Positions 12,526 to 25,376 of a stretch of DNA of 64,000 bases are shown here, piece after piece (positions within the stretch are counted from its first letter, which is position 1; every line of letters starts with the position of its first letter). The position numbers and the translations under genes are program-made. The stretch is from Methanobacterium formicicum DSM 3637 (GTDB taxonomy: Archaea; Methanobacteriota; Methanobacteria; Methanobacteriales; Methanobacteriaceae): contig NZ_AMPO01000003.1 in NCBI RefSeq assembly GCF_000302455.1, forward strand, positions 186,001-250,000, written 5' to 3'. Below the pieces are notes generated by a model. That model was not told the origin of the DNA and searched no databases. It worked only from the letters and a program-made list of their open reading frames with translations.

Positions 12526-12558
12526 CTATTGGACTTCTTTTATTCTTTATTTTTATTT

Positions 12559-12969
12559 TTAGACAATTATAGTAACTTTTAATGTTTTTCCAGAGGCAAG
12601 TTCGTCTATTAAATCACTATCCAGATCCACTGCTGCCTTGTCTGCATGTATCATCAGGGTGCGACTGCAAGTATAATCACTCTTACGGCATACCATATCG
12701 GTGGGATGATCCAAAGTCAGTGTAGAATGCCCGTATCCTGTAATAATATCTTCAGCATTTTCTGTTTTAAGAACAACTTTAATTTCTGTATTTTCATCCT
12801 GAATAGCCTCTCGCATCTTGAGAGGAAGATCATTTAAGGATACATTAGATGATACTCCCACAATACAATCTGCTGCCAATCTAATTTCAGCTTCCTGGGT
12901 TACTTCGAAGGTGGTTTTATGTTTAGAGGTTACGTTGTGATGTCCCTTGGCCTTGAATGTGTATTTCAT
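12559..12969 (-). CDS. DUF371 family protein
   Basis: 136-residue conserved archaeal protein of unknown function. It shows the DUF371 pattern: an opening beta strand YTFKAKGHHNVTSKHKTTFEVT, then LAADCIVGVSSN, TGYGHSTLTLDHPTDMVCRKSDY and TCSRTLMIHADKAA. The GHHNVTSKH and HPTDMV segments are the most distinctive. It lies 36 bases from the tRNA-Leu 3' end on the opposite strand, so the two are convergent. No enzymatic motif can be defended. Confidence 0.85.
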   Translation of the reverse strand: MKYTFKAKGHHNVTSKHKTTFEVTQEAEIRLAADCIVGVSSNVSLNDLPLKMREAIQDENTEIKVVLKTENAEDIITGYGHSTLTLDHPTDMVCRKSDYTCSRTLMIHADKAAVDLDSDLIDELASGKTLKVTIIV

Positions 12970-13208
12970 TTAATCACCGTGATTTCGTTATCATTGATTA
13001 TCATAAACCTGGTGCCTGTGAATTAGTTTTTGACTTGGATAAAGATTGATTTTCAAATAATGGTTGATTCATTTCATCAGGATTATGCTTATAAATAAGA
13101 TTTGGTTTTAATATATTCAAATGAATATTAGTGTGTAAGAATGGTGTTTGAAATATAACTATATTAAGAATAAGTTTAGAAAGCAAATAAAATGTTCCCG
13201 GTGTTTCC

Positions 13209-14030
13209 ATGAAGATCAGATGTATAGTCGATAACAGGGCAGGACTCAAATCAAATTTATATGCAGAGCATGGCTTTTCATTACTGGTAGAGGGCAATGA
13301 CCAGAATTTCATGGTAGATACCGGACAGACACCCCTAGTTTTAGAACATAACCTGGATTCCATGGGAATCACAGCAGTGGATGGGGTACTGATGAGTCAT
13401 GGTCACAACGACCACACAGGAGGTATTTTTGCAATTAAAGACACTATGGGCATTAATGGTGTCAAAACCAAATTTTACATGCATCCTGGGGTATTAGGTC
13501 AGAAATTTGCATTATTGGATGGTAAACAACGTTATATTGGTTTCCCCACAAGTATTGATGTAGAAACTCTTAACCTGGAATGGATCAGTGAAAATACCAG
13601 GATCAGTGATGATATGTGGATTTTCAACCAGGTTGAAGATCATTCTGGGTTTGAGCCAATACCTGAATATTTGAAGGTTATGGAAAATGGAAAGTGCTCA
13701 CCAGATAAATTCAAGGATGAATTAAATCTGGTAATTAAAACTGAAAAGGGACTGGTTGTAATTTCTGGATGCGCCCACAAGGGTATTGTTAACATCTTGA
13801 ATTCGGTCAGTGAATACTTTCAGGATGATATATATGGAGTTATTGGAGGATCACATCTCATGGATGCACCTCGGGAGAGGATTCAAAAAACAGTGGAATC
13901 CTTTAAAAAATTAAACCCGGAAATCATTGCCCTGGGGCATTGCACAGGTTTTGATGCATTATGTTTATTTAAAAAGGAATTTGGGGAAAAATTCATCCCA
14001 CTGGAGTCTGGTGCAGAACTTTCGATTTAA
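13209..14030 (+). CDS. MBL-fold enzyme, MJ0301-like (methanopterin pathway family)
   Basis: Metallo-beta-lactamase-fold protein of 273 residues. The metal site SHGHNDHTGG is at about residues 63-72, with further ligands in SGCAHKGIVNIL and in the C-terminal GHCTG. The overall pattern (GLKSNLYAEHGFSLLVEG at the start, VIGGSHLMDAP) is that of COG1237. This group includes the MJ0301 enzyme, which condenses a pterin diphosphate with ribofuranosylaminobenzene phosphate on the route to methanopterin. That role is by family only; other members have different substrates. It is followed after 20 bases by a GIY-YIG-like gene, probably in the same unit. Confidence 0.85.
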   Translation: MKIRCIVDNRAGLKSNLYAEHGFSLLVEGNDQNFMVDTGQTPLVLEHNLDSMGITAVDGVLMSHGHNDHTGGIFAIKDTMGINGVKTKFYMHPGVLGQKFALLDGKQRYIGFPTSIDVETLNLEWISENTRISDDMWIFNQVEDHSGFEPIPEYLKVMENGKCSPDKFKDELNLVIKTEKGLVVISGCAHKGIVNILNSVSEYFQDDIYGVIGGSHLMDAPRERIQKTVESFKKLNPEIIALGHCTGFDALCLFKKEFGEKFIPLESGAELSI

Positions 14031-14050
14031 ACTGGGAATGTGAGCAGCTC

Positions 14051-14506
14051 ATGGTCAAAAAAACTATTTTAAAGGGAACTTACTGTCTTTTAATAAATTT
14101 AAACCAAAATCAATCCCTAAAAATTGGTAAAAAAGGAGAGATCCAGTTTAAAAAGGGTTGTTATATTTATGTGGGGTCTGCCCTTAACTCACTGGAGGGT
14201 AGGATCAAAAGACACCTCCGGCAAAATAAAAAAATGCACTGGCACGTGGATTACCTCCTGGACAGCCCCAAAACTCAGGTAACAGAAGTATTTTACAGTG
14301 ATGATGGTTTTAAACATGAATGTGAGCTGGCAACCCAAATAGCTAGAAAAAGTGAAGGAATAACTGGTTTTGGTTGTTCTGACTGCAACTGCCCTGCACA
14401 CCTATTCTATTTTCAAAATGAGTCCCAAGCCACTTTAAACTGCCTGGAAGGGTTTAAAAAATTAAAATTAGAGGTTAAAACCCTTGAAGATCTGGGTGGG
14501 GTTTGA
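14051..14506 (+). CDS. DUF123 / GIY-YIG-like protein
   Basis: 151-residue DUF123 protein, a relative of GIY-YIG nucleases that in some archaea is fused to endonuclease III. Seen: KGTYCLLINL, then KKGCYIYVGSALNSLEGRIKRHLRQNKKMHWHVDYLL, which contains the GIY-YIG-like strands (YIYVGSA) and the following conserved Arg and His residues. The C-terminal part is Cys-rich (GFGCSDCNCPAHLFYF) and could bind metal or coordinate the fold. It starts 20 bases after the MBL gene and converges with cfbC, leaving 2 bases between the two stops. Nuclease activity has not been shown for this group. Confidence 0.85.
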   Translation: MVKKTILKGTYCLLINLNQNQSLKIGKKGEIQFKKGCYIYVGSALNSLEGRIKRHLRQNKKMHWHVDYLLDSPKTQVTEVFYSDDGFKHECELATQIARKSEGITGFGCSDCNCPAHLFYFQNESQATLNCLEGFKKLKLEVKTLEDLGGV

Positions 14507-14508
14507 GT

Positions 14509-15299
14509 TTACTGAAATCCCCTGAAAAATTCATCAAATTCATCAGCACCCATGGGTTCAGGGATAACAAAGCCCTGGTTATCTAAAATGGCTGATGAAA
14601 GTTTACGGTATTTTTGTGCCTGTTCTGATTCTGGGAACTTTTCCATAACTGTTTTGGCATCAATTTCACTTTCCTGAACCAGTTCACTGCGAGGAATTAC
14701 CCCTATAACCTTACTCCCAATACGGTGAGCGAATTCTTCCACGATCTCCAGTTCTCTGTTGATACCCCTGCAGTTGCAGATAATACCACCCAGGTTACTT
14801 TTAAGTTTTTTAATGCCCTTAGAGATGTTATTGGCTGCGTAAAGGGCCATGTACTCTCCAGAAGTCACGATGTAAACTTCATCGGCAAAGTTCTCCCGGA
14901 GGGGTACTGCGAATCCTCCGCAAACCACGTCCCCTAGTACGTCATAGATGATAACTTCTGGGTCCTGGCTGAAGACCTCCAGGTTCTCCAGGAGTTTCAT
15001 GGCCACGATAACACCCCTTCCTGCACAGCCCACACCCGGTTCAGGGCCTCCGCTTTCCACGCACATCACATTACCATATCCCTGGAAGAGGACATCTTCC
15101 TCCTGGGCGCCCTTTTTTTCTTTTAAGATGTCCAGGATGGTGGGGATTCTTCTCCCCACCAGAGTGCGGGTGGTGTCTGCCTTGGGGTCGCAGCCAATTA
15201 CCAGAACGTTTTTATCTTCTGAGTAGGCTGCAGCCAGGTTGGAGACAATGGTGGATTTACCAATACCACCCTTACCATAAATGGCAATGTGCTTGCTAC

Positions 15300-15303
<4 letters not shown>
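14509..15303 (-). CDS. cfbC: Ni-sirohydrochlorin a,c-diamide reductive cyclase, NifH-like reductase subunit
   Basis: ATP-dependent iron-sulfur reductase feeding electrons to CfbD in coenzyme F430 synthesis. The 264-residue NifH-family protein has the P-loop GKGGIGKST at about 11-19, the CDPKADTT switch, the cluster ligands in GVGCAGRGV and VLGDVVCGGFAVP, and the nucleotide-site region NCRGINR. It lacks nitrogenase-specific neighbours; single NifH-like genes of this type in methanogens are CfbC. It overlaps the upstream CBS gene by 4 bases (ATGA), so they are cotranscribed. Confidence 0.9.
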
Positions 15304-15776
<473 letters not shown>

Positions 15777-16201
15777 ATCAACTCCTTCCCTGAGAATTCT
15801 CAGATTACTATAATAAAATATTACTGTTAATCTAGCACATTCTCTTACTTACAATCTAACACATATCTCCTAATTAGTATAACCTTATAGGGAATAAATT
15901 TTTTCTATTTTATTTAGTATTGGGTTATCTAGTATTTGGGTTTCTGAATATTTTGTAGATATTTTTTTTTAAACAGTCCAGAATTATAAACGAAAGGTTT
16001 AAATAATGAATAATTCATTTAATTAATAGTTCATATAATTAATAATTCAGAAATTTAACTATTATTTTTAAGTTAATCATTTCTGGATTAATTATGGCAT
16101 GGATTTTTCCCTTCGGTTGTGATGGTGAATATGGAATTAAAGGGGGATAATGGGATAAAAACTTTTAATAATTATTAAATTTGAAATTAGGGAGTTTTAA
16201 C
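15777..16201. other. Divergent promoter region between CBS-cfbC and the MarR gene
   Basis: Very AT-rich, 425 bases. It holds a palindrome ATGAAT-A-ATTCAT at 16006-16018 amid several TAATTAAT repeats and a second perfect palindrome just before the MarR start (listed separately). No gene is seen. Confidence 0.5.
16164..16179. promoter_or_regulatory. Perfect 16-bp palindrome, candidate MarR operator
   Basis: TTTAATAATTATTAAA lies 22 bases before the MarR start codon and overlaps the likely TATA/start region. MarR dimers usually bind such palindromes at their own promoter. AT-rich palindromes also occur by chance, so this is a candidate only. Confidence 0.45.
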
Positions 16202-16663
16202 ATGGTGAATGAAAACGTGAAAATGGAAACAATGTTGGATGATCTTTTGATTTATTTCCCCATCTTTTACCAGAAGGTTCGCACCTCAAAGGATTTTAAG
16301 GAAAAACAAACTTCAGCAGCCTACTATCAGATTATGGGACTGTTAATGGATCTTGGGAGCCTTCCCATATCAGTTATTGGTGATTATCTATATATTTCCC
16401 GACCTAACATGACCTCTCATATTGATAAACTAGTCTTAGATGGGATGGTGGAACGTAAAGGAGATGAAAAAGACCGAAGGATAACTTTGATCTCTATTAC
16501 TCCTGAAGGGAGGGATTTCATGAAAAAAGCACGGGTCAAAGTTGAGGAAAACATGTTGAATAATCTCTCTTCCCTGAGTGATGCTGAAATGGAAGAACTC
16601 TTCACGGCAGTAAAAACCATTAAAAAACTCTTATTTAAAATAAAGGACGTTAAAAATGAATAA
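16202..16663 (+). CDS. MarR-family transcriptional regulator
   Basis: 153-residue winged-helix repressor. The HTH core is seen at about residues 45-90 (LPISVIGDYLYISRPNMTSHIDKLVLDGMVER), followed by the wing GDEKDRRITLISITPEGRDFM, the MarR signature. The ATG at 16202 has a GGGAG ribosome binding site 7 bases upstream and is preferred over a TTG at 16181. The next gene on the same strand is a multidrug-type MFS transporter, so the likely role is control of efflux in response to a small ligand. The gap between them is filled by a 29-bp tandem repeat. Confidence 0.92.
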   Translation: MVNENVKMETMLDDLLIYFPIFYQKVRTSKDFKEKQTSAAYYQIMGLLMDLGSLPISVIGDYLYISRPNMTSHIDKLVLDGMVERKGDEKDRRITLISITPEGRDFMKKARVKVEENMLNNLSSLSDAEMEELFTAVKTIKKLLFKIKDVKNE

Positions 16664-16808
16664 ATTCAAATAAGGCGGTTAAAACTGAATAAATTCAAAT
16701 AATGGGGTCAAAATTGAATAAATTCAAATAAGGATATTAAAACTGAATAAAAATAAATAATTGATGTAAAATGAGAATAAATTTAAATAAGGATGTTAAA
16801 AATGACTA
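16649..16808 (+). repeat. Six imperfect 29-30 bp tandem units between marR and the MFS gene
   Basis: Units begin at 16649, 16678, 16707, 16736, 16766 and 16795 and follow the pattern GTTAAAAATGAATAAATTC, then AAATAAGG. The first unit contains the last codons and stop of the MarR gene. The sixth, partial unit supplies the ribosome binding site and ATG region of the MFS gene, so each unit resembles a gene end plus a translation start. Confidence 0.85.
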
Positions 16809-18322
16809 ATAAAGATATTAACGTTAACAATGGTAGTTCAGGTGGAAAACTCGCACCTGGCGAGGTAAAGGTGCTTATGGCGGGGCTGATGATCAGTCTT
16901 CTGGTGGGTGCCCTGGATAACTCCATCATGAGTACGGCCATGCCACAGGTCATCAGTAGCCTGGGAGGTATGGCTTACTATGTATGGCCCTTCACCATTT
17001 ACCTGTTATGTTCAACCATGGCCATAATACTTTCAGGAAAGCTTTCAGATATCTATGGTCGTAAGAGGATCCTGGTCTTAGGTATTGCATTATTCATAGC
17101 TGCTTCAACTCTTTGTGGTTTTGCAGGAGACATGTTGCAACTTACCTTCTTCCGGGGAATTCAGGGAATTGGTGGTGGAATACTCATGACCATACCATTC
17201 ATAGTGGTTGCTGAAGTTTTCCCACCCCGCCAAAGGGGAAAATATGCAGGAATCCTTTCATCCGTATTCGGCCTGGCCAACGTCCTGGGACCAGTACTGG
17301 GGGGAGTTATCACGGGTTTCATGGGATGGAGATGGGTGTTCTTCATCAACATACCAGTGGGCATAGCTGCCATCTACATCCTTCGCTCCTACTTCCCACA
17401 CATGGAAGAGGTGGTCAAGGAGAGGATAATAGACTACGGTGGAATAATCACATTAACTGCAGCTTTAAGTTCTCTGTTTTTGGCTTTAACATTCATCCGG
17501 GACCCAGCCATACCTCCATATCTCCTGGCAGCTCTGTTTATATTCGCAGGGGTCATGGTTGTTGCATTTGCCTATGTTGAGAAAAGATCAAGGGAGCCTA
17601 TTTTACCACTGCATTTATTTAAAAACTCCATATTCAATGTTTCAGCAGTGGCCATGTTCCTAGCCAGTGCAGTTATGTTCTGTGGAATTATTTACCTGCC
17701 CCTTTTCATGCAGGGTGTTCAAAATTTAAGCCCTGCCATTTCAGGAGTGCTAATAACTCCCATGCTTCTAAGTTTGACATTTTCATCCATTATTGCCGGG
17801 CAGATAATCTCCAAAACCGGTACCTATAAAAAACTGGCAGTAGGGGCATTCGTACTCCTAACAGGAGGTATGGCATTGCTTTCAACCATGGGAATTGGTA
17901 CGGGTATCCTGGAAGTGGTAATTTACTCGGCAATACTGGGGGCAGGTACTGGTATGACCTATCCCATATTCAACGTGGCAGTGCAGAATGCAGTATCCAA
18001 ACGGGAAATAGCAGTGGGAACTGCATCAATGCAGTTTTTCCGGAACATTGGGGCCACAGTTGCCTTACCCATATTCGGGGTAATAGTGAATCTCACCATT
18101 AACATGGACATCAACATGGCCAGTAAAATTCCCGCAAATCTCATGAACTTGGCTGTACACAATGTATACCTGACTGGACTGGTTATAAGCATACTGGGAG
18201 TTATATCATGCTTCTTCCTCAAGGATGCTGTTTTAAGCAATCGAATGGAAGGAGAAACTCCTTCAAAGGAGTTAAAAAACAGTAATGGTGATAAAATGGA
18301 ACTTGGTGAAAATGCCAAGTAA
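16802..18322 (+). CDS. MFS drug:H+ antiporter, 14-helix DHA2 (EmrB/QacA) type
   Basis: 506-residue membrane transporter predicted to export drugs or other toxic compounds. Seen: LDNSIMSTAMPQVISSLGG in helix 1 (DHA2 motif D1), GKLSDIYGRKRILVLG (motif A) after helix 2, FRGIQGIGGGILMTIPF (motif B with its Arg) and GPVLGGVITGFMGWRWVFFINIPVG (motif C). The later half adds the extra helices of the 14-TM class. The ATG at 16802 has AAGG 9 bases upstream; an ATG 9 bases earlier is in frame. It is downstream of the MarR gene and probably under its control. Confidence 0.93.
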   Translation: MTNKDINVNNGSSGGKLAPGEVKVLMAGLMISLLVGALDNSIMSTAMPQVISSLGGMAYYVWPFTIYLLCSTMAIILSGKLSDIYGRKRILVLGIALFIAASTLCGFAGDMLQLTFFRGIQGIGGGILMTIPFIVVAEVFPPRQRGKYAGILSSVFGLANVLGPVLGGVITGFMGWRWVFFINIPVGIAAIYILRSYFPHMEEVVKERIIDYGGIITLTAALSSLFLALTFIRDPAIPPYLLAALFIFAGVMVVAFAYVEKRSREPILPLHLFKNSIFNVSAVAMFLASAVMFCGIIYLPLFMQGVQNLSPAISGVLITPMLLSLTFSSIIAGQIISKTGTYKKLAVGAFVLLTGGMALLSTMGIGTGILEVVIYSAILGAGTGMTYPIFNVAVQNAVSKREIAVGTASMQFFRNIGATVALPIFGVIVNLTINMDINMASKIPANLMNLAVHNVYLTGLVISILGVISCFFLKDAVLSNRMEGETPSKELKNSNGDKMELGENAK

Positions 18323-18449
18323 TTTTTATTTATTTTTTCAAATCCCACAATGAATCCTATATTAATTCAGTTACATATAAAACCAATTTTAAGGATATGA
18401 ATTAATGATTTTCAATGTAAAACTAGATTAATTTTTATAAATCTAGTCC

Positions 18450-18476
18450 GAAAATGTTATTTTTATTCAGAAAGTG

Positions 18477-18489
<13 letters not shown>
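18450..18489. repeat. 20-bp tandem duplication covering the U32 gene stop codon
   Basis: GAAAATGTTATTTTTATTC at 18450 is followed directly by GAAAGTGTTATTTTATTC at 18470. The second copy contains the TAA stop (complement of 18477-18479) of the minus-strand U32 gene. Confidence 0.65.
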
Positions 18490-19766
<1,277 letters not shown>

Positions 19767-20046
19767 AAAATCACCTTATCTTGTATAAAAAAATCAGCAG
19801 TACAAATTTGAATGTTTGATGAGGTTAAATCAATAATATGATAGTTAAATGAATCTTATGGGGGGTGAATCATTCATATGATGATTTAAATAATTTTAAT
19901 GAGGTTTAAATAATCACATTGCGATTAAAGTGATCAATTAAACCCTCAAATAATTTTATATCTATAGATGGTTAAGTCTCTGGGTTAAATTGGAATTACT
20001 AATAAATCAATGTTATATTAATAAAAAATTAAACCTGCAGAACTCA

Positions 20047-21464
<1,418 letters not shown>

Positions 21465-21523
21465 TATCTTTAGGTATAGGTTATTTTTTTTAAAAAGAGA
21501 TGGAAAAATTCATTATATTTACA

Positions 21524-22614
<1,091 letters not shown>

Positions 22615-22648
22615 AATATCTCCCGGTTCATTTAACCGGTACTTATTT

Positions 22649-22891
<243 letters not shown>

Positions 22892-22915
22892 TATTATCAC
22901 CTTTCCTATACCATC

Positions 22916-22953
<38 letters not shown>

Positions 22954-22999
22954 AAAATATAAAAGTGAGAATGGAAACTAAAATCAGGGTGAATTATAA

Positions 23000-23476
23000 T
23001 TGAAAATAAAAAAAAGATATCATCTGAAAAAAAAGAAGCTAAAAGATTTTCAAGACAAACTAGGTCCTTATGGTTCATTAATACCTTTTAAATCTAAGGT
23101 AGAGATATTAGAAAGTGATCTGCCCGATCTGATCCTGGTAGATGGTGATCCCCTTATTATAATCCTGGATGGTGAACCATTTCCCACCCTGAAGGGAGCC
23201 CTGAAACACCCCATCCAAAGTCACATGGTGGTGGTGGATATGGGGGCAGTGAAATTCATGACCAGTGGAGCCGATGTAATGTCCCCAGGTATTGTGGAGG
23301 CAGACCCCCAGATCCAGGAGGGAGATACAGTCATAGTGGTTGATGAAAACCATCGCAAACCCCTGGCCATGGGAACCGCTATCATATCTGGAGAAGAAAT
23401 GGTGGATAAAGATAAGGGAAAGGCAGTGAAGACATTACACTATGTTGGGGATAAGATCTGGAATCTTGATGTTTAA
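23000..23476 (+). CDS. PUA-domain RNA-binding protein (MCT-1/Tma20-like)
   Basis: 158-residue protein with a basic N-terminus (KIKKRYHLKKKKLKDFQDKLG) and a C-terminal PUA domain at about 75-150 (HMVVVDMGAVKFMTSGADVMSPGIV, then EGDTVIVVDENHRKPLAMGTAI). This layout matches the archaeal relatives of eukaryotic MCT-1/Tma20, which act in translation initiation or recycling. The start is a TTG with GGGTGA 7 bases upstream; there is no nearby ATG. It lies opposite the Sm gene, and its last codons are repeated twice more in the spacer to arfB. Confidence 0.88.
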   Translation: MKIKKRYHLKKKKLKDFQDKLGPYGSLIPFKSKVEILESDLPDLILVDGDPLIIILDGEPFPTLKGALKHPIQSHMVVVDMGAVKFMTSGADVMSPGIVEADPQIQEGDTVIVVDENHRKPLAMGTAIISGEEMVDKDKGKAVKTLHYVGDKIWNLDV

Positions 23477-23517
23477 CTAAAAATCTTGATGTTCAATTAA
23501 TCTTGATGTTCAATTAA
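23462..23517 (+). repeat. Three tandem copies (17-20 bp) of the PUA gene's 3' end
   Basis: AATCTTGATGTTTAACTAA at 23462 is followed by AATCTTGATGTTCAATTA at 23482 and again at 23499. The first copy encodes the last residues NLDV and the stop codon of the PUA gene. Confidence 0.8.
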
Positions 23518-23533
23518 AAATAGGTGCTTGATA

Positions 23534-24226
23534 ATGGTAGAACTAAGATACTCCTCAGGCAAGATACTTTCACCGGGTGTTCATAGAATCGGAATCATGG
23601 CCATTGGTTCACACCTGGAAAACCATGGTGCAGCACTTCCCATTGACACTGATTCTAAAATAGCATCTTACCTGGCATTTCAGGCCTCAATCCGCACAGG
23701 AGCCAAATTTTTGGGTATATTATATGCTGCAACCGAGTATGATTATGTTAAACATGGCATCCATTTACCTGTAGATATTCTGGTTGAAAAAGAACTTATT
23801 CCCACTTTAAAAAATGCCCGAAATAATTTGAATCTGGAAGCAGTGGTTCTGGTTAATGGTCATGGGGGAAATGTACCCATCAAAGATTATCTGAATGGTA
23901 TTGAAGAGGAAACTGGCCTTAAACTCATCTTCAACAACAAGATTGTGGAAATTGAGGGCCCCCACGCAGGCACAGGGGAGCTTTCCATGGGTGTGATCAT
24001 TGGAATGGCCGATGAATCCCGCCTTAGTGAACACTGTCAGTTTGATACATACCCTGAAGTGGGAATGGTTGGCCTTCACAAGGCACGCCATCAGAATAAG
24101 GGTATTGATGAAGGTGCATCTATCGTTCAAGAGCATGGTGTTTGTTTGGACCGTGAATTAGGAGAATCCTTGCTTGAAAATGCTATTTGTGACATTATAA
24201 ATGATATTAAAATTTTGCTGAGTTAA
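23534..24226 (+). CDS. arfB: ArfB-like formylaminopyrimidine deformylase (creatininase family)
   Basis: Metal-dependent amidohydrolase of the creatininase fold, 230 residues. ArfB removes formate from the ring-opened GTP product that feeds archaeal riboflavin and F420 synthesis. Family features seen: GIMAIGSHLENHGAALPIDTD with metal-binding Glu/His, ATEYDYVKHGIHLPVD, LVNGHGGN, and EGPHAGTGELSMGV. The ATG at 23534 is preferred to the TTG at 23528 because AGGTGC lies 7 bases before it. In methanogens this creatininase subgroup is usually ArfB; substrate is assigned by family only. Confidence 0.85.
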   Translation: MVELRYSSGKILSPGVHRIGIMAIGSHLENHGAALPIDTDSKIASYLAFQASIRTGAKFLGILYAATEYDYVKHGIHLPVDILVEKELIPTLKNARNNLNLEAVVLVNGHGGNVPIKDYLNGIEEETGLKLIFNNKIVEIEGPHAGTGELSMGVIIGMADESRLSEHCQFDTYPEVGMVGLHKARHQNKGIDEGASIVQEHGVCLDRELGESLLENAICDIINDIKILLS

Positions 24227-24406
24227 TTATGCAACACTATTCTAATTTTGGGGGACATTAATCTTTATTTATTAAACAATACAAACTAAGAGTGGATAAT
24301 TCATTATTTAACTAACAAAAAAAGAGATTATCAAAAAAATAGATTATTATATTAAGAACTTAATTTAAGTGGTAATTAATTGAATTTTTCTATAGAGGTG
24401 TGAAGA

Positions 24407-25222
24407 ATGTTTTGTCCCAACTGTGGAACTGAAGTTAATGGAAAATTTTGCCCAAACTGTGGTGAATCAATGGAAACAACCATAGAGGAACCTGTTCAAA
24501 CTCCTGAAATACAACCCGCAGCAACCGCTGCACCAGTTACTGGTTCATCCAGTAAATATTCGGTCAATGATTTCATCAACAAAACCATGGAGAAAGTTGA
24601 TACTGGTGAAACATTCGAGATTGAAAACAACTACTTACTGAACATAAACCTCAATGGTAAGGTTTGGTCAAAAAAAGGAGCAATGGTAGCATATACTGGC
24701 GATGTTCGCTTTAAAAGAGAGGGAACTTTAGAACATGGGATTGACCGGTTCGTTAAAAAAGCAGTGACCGGGGAATCCAGCACCTTAATGAAAATGGAAG
24801 GTAGGGGTAAAGTTTTCCTGGCAGATCAGGGGAAAGAGATCGTTGTTTTAAACCTTCAAAATGAAAGGATTTACGTTAATGGAAATGATCTGCTGGCCTT
24901 TGAAGAACAGATTGACTGGGACATAACCATGATGAGCTCTGGTGTGGGAATGTCAGCTGGCGGGTTGTTCCACGTGAAACTGGAAGGAACCGGCATGGTA
25001 GCCATAACCACCCATTTCACACCCATCACCCTGGTGGTAACTCCAGATCAACCGGTGTACACCGATCCCAATGCCACAGTGGCCTGGTCTGGTGGTTTAA
25101 GCCCCTCTGTTAAAACAGACATGGACTTTAAAACACTTTTAGGGAAAGATAGTGGTGAAACATTCCAGTTAAAATTCCAGGGCCAGGGATTTGTAATAGT
25201 ACAACCATTCGAAGAGTATTAA
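24407..25222 (+). CDS. AIM24-family protein with N-terminal zinc ribbon
   Basis: 271 residues. A zinc ribbon CPNCG, then CPNCG at residues 3-19 is followed by a Pro/Thr/Ala linker and an AIM24-type beta-sandwich domain from about 60 to the end (YLLNINLNGKVWSKKGAMVAYTGDVRF, GRGKVFLADQGKEIVVLNL, TPITLVVTPDQPVYTDPNATVAWSG in shorter pieces). The AIM24 domain is related to TRAP-like and tubby-like folds; its molecular role is unknown. A GAGGTG ribosome binding site lies 7 bases before the ATG. It is a single-gene unit ending in T-rich DNA. Confidence 0.87.
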   Translation: MFCPNCGTEVNGKFCPNCGESMETTIEEPVQTPEIQPAATAAPVTGSSSKYSVNDFINKTMEKVDTGETFEIENNYLLNINLNGKVWSKKGAMVAYTGDVRFKREGTLEHGIDRFVKKAVTGESSTLMKMEGRGKVFLADQGKEIVVLNLQNERIYVNGNDLLAFEEQIDWDITMMSSGVGMSAGGLFHVKLEGTGMVAITTHFTPITLVVTPDQPVYTDPNATVAWSGGLSPSVKTDMDFKTLLGKDSGETFQLKFQGQGFVIVQPFEEY

Positions 25223-25243
25223 GAAAAGAATTTAACACATAAA

Positions 25244-25279
25244 TTCTTTTTTTATCCTTTTTACTTAATCATCTTTTTT
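25244..25279 (+). terminator. T-rich terminator after the AIM24 gene
   Basis: Three runs of five to seven T in 36 bases just downstream of the stop codon, without a hairpin. Archaeal RNA polymerase stops at such oligo-T stretches. Confidence 0.45.
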
Positions 25280-25376
25280 TAAATTAATACGGTGTATTTC
25301 TCGGTATTTTTACAATCATATCTTTCTAATAATATTTTCATTTACAGTTTCCATGAATCTCAGTCAATAATTCCAA

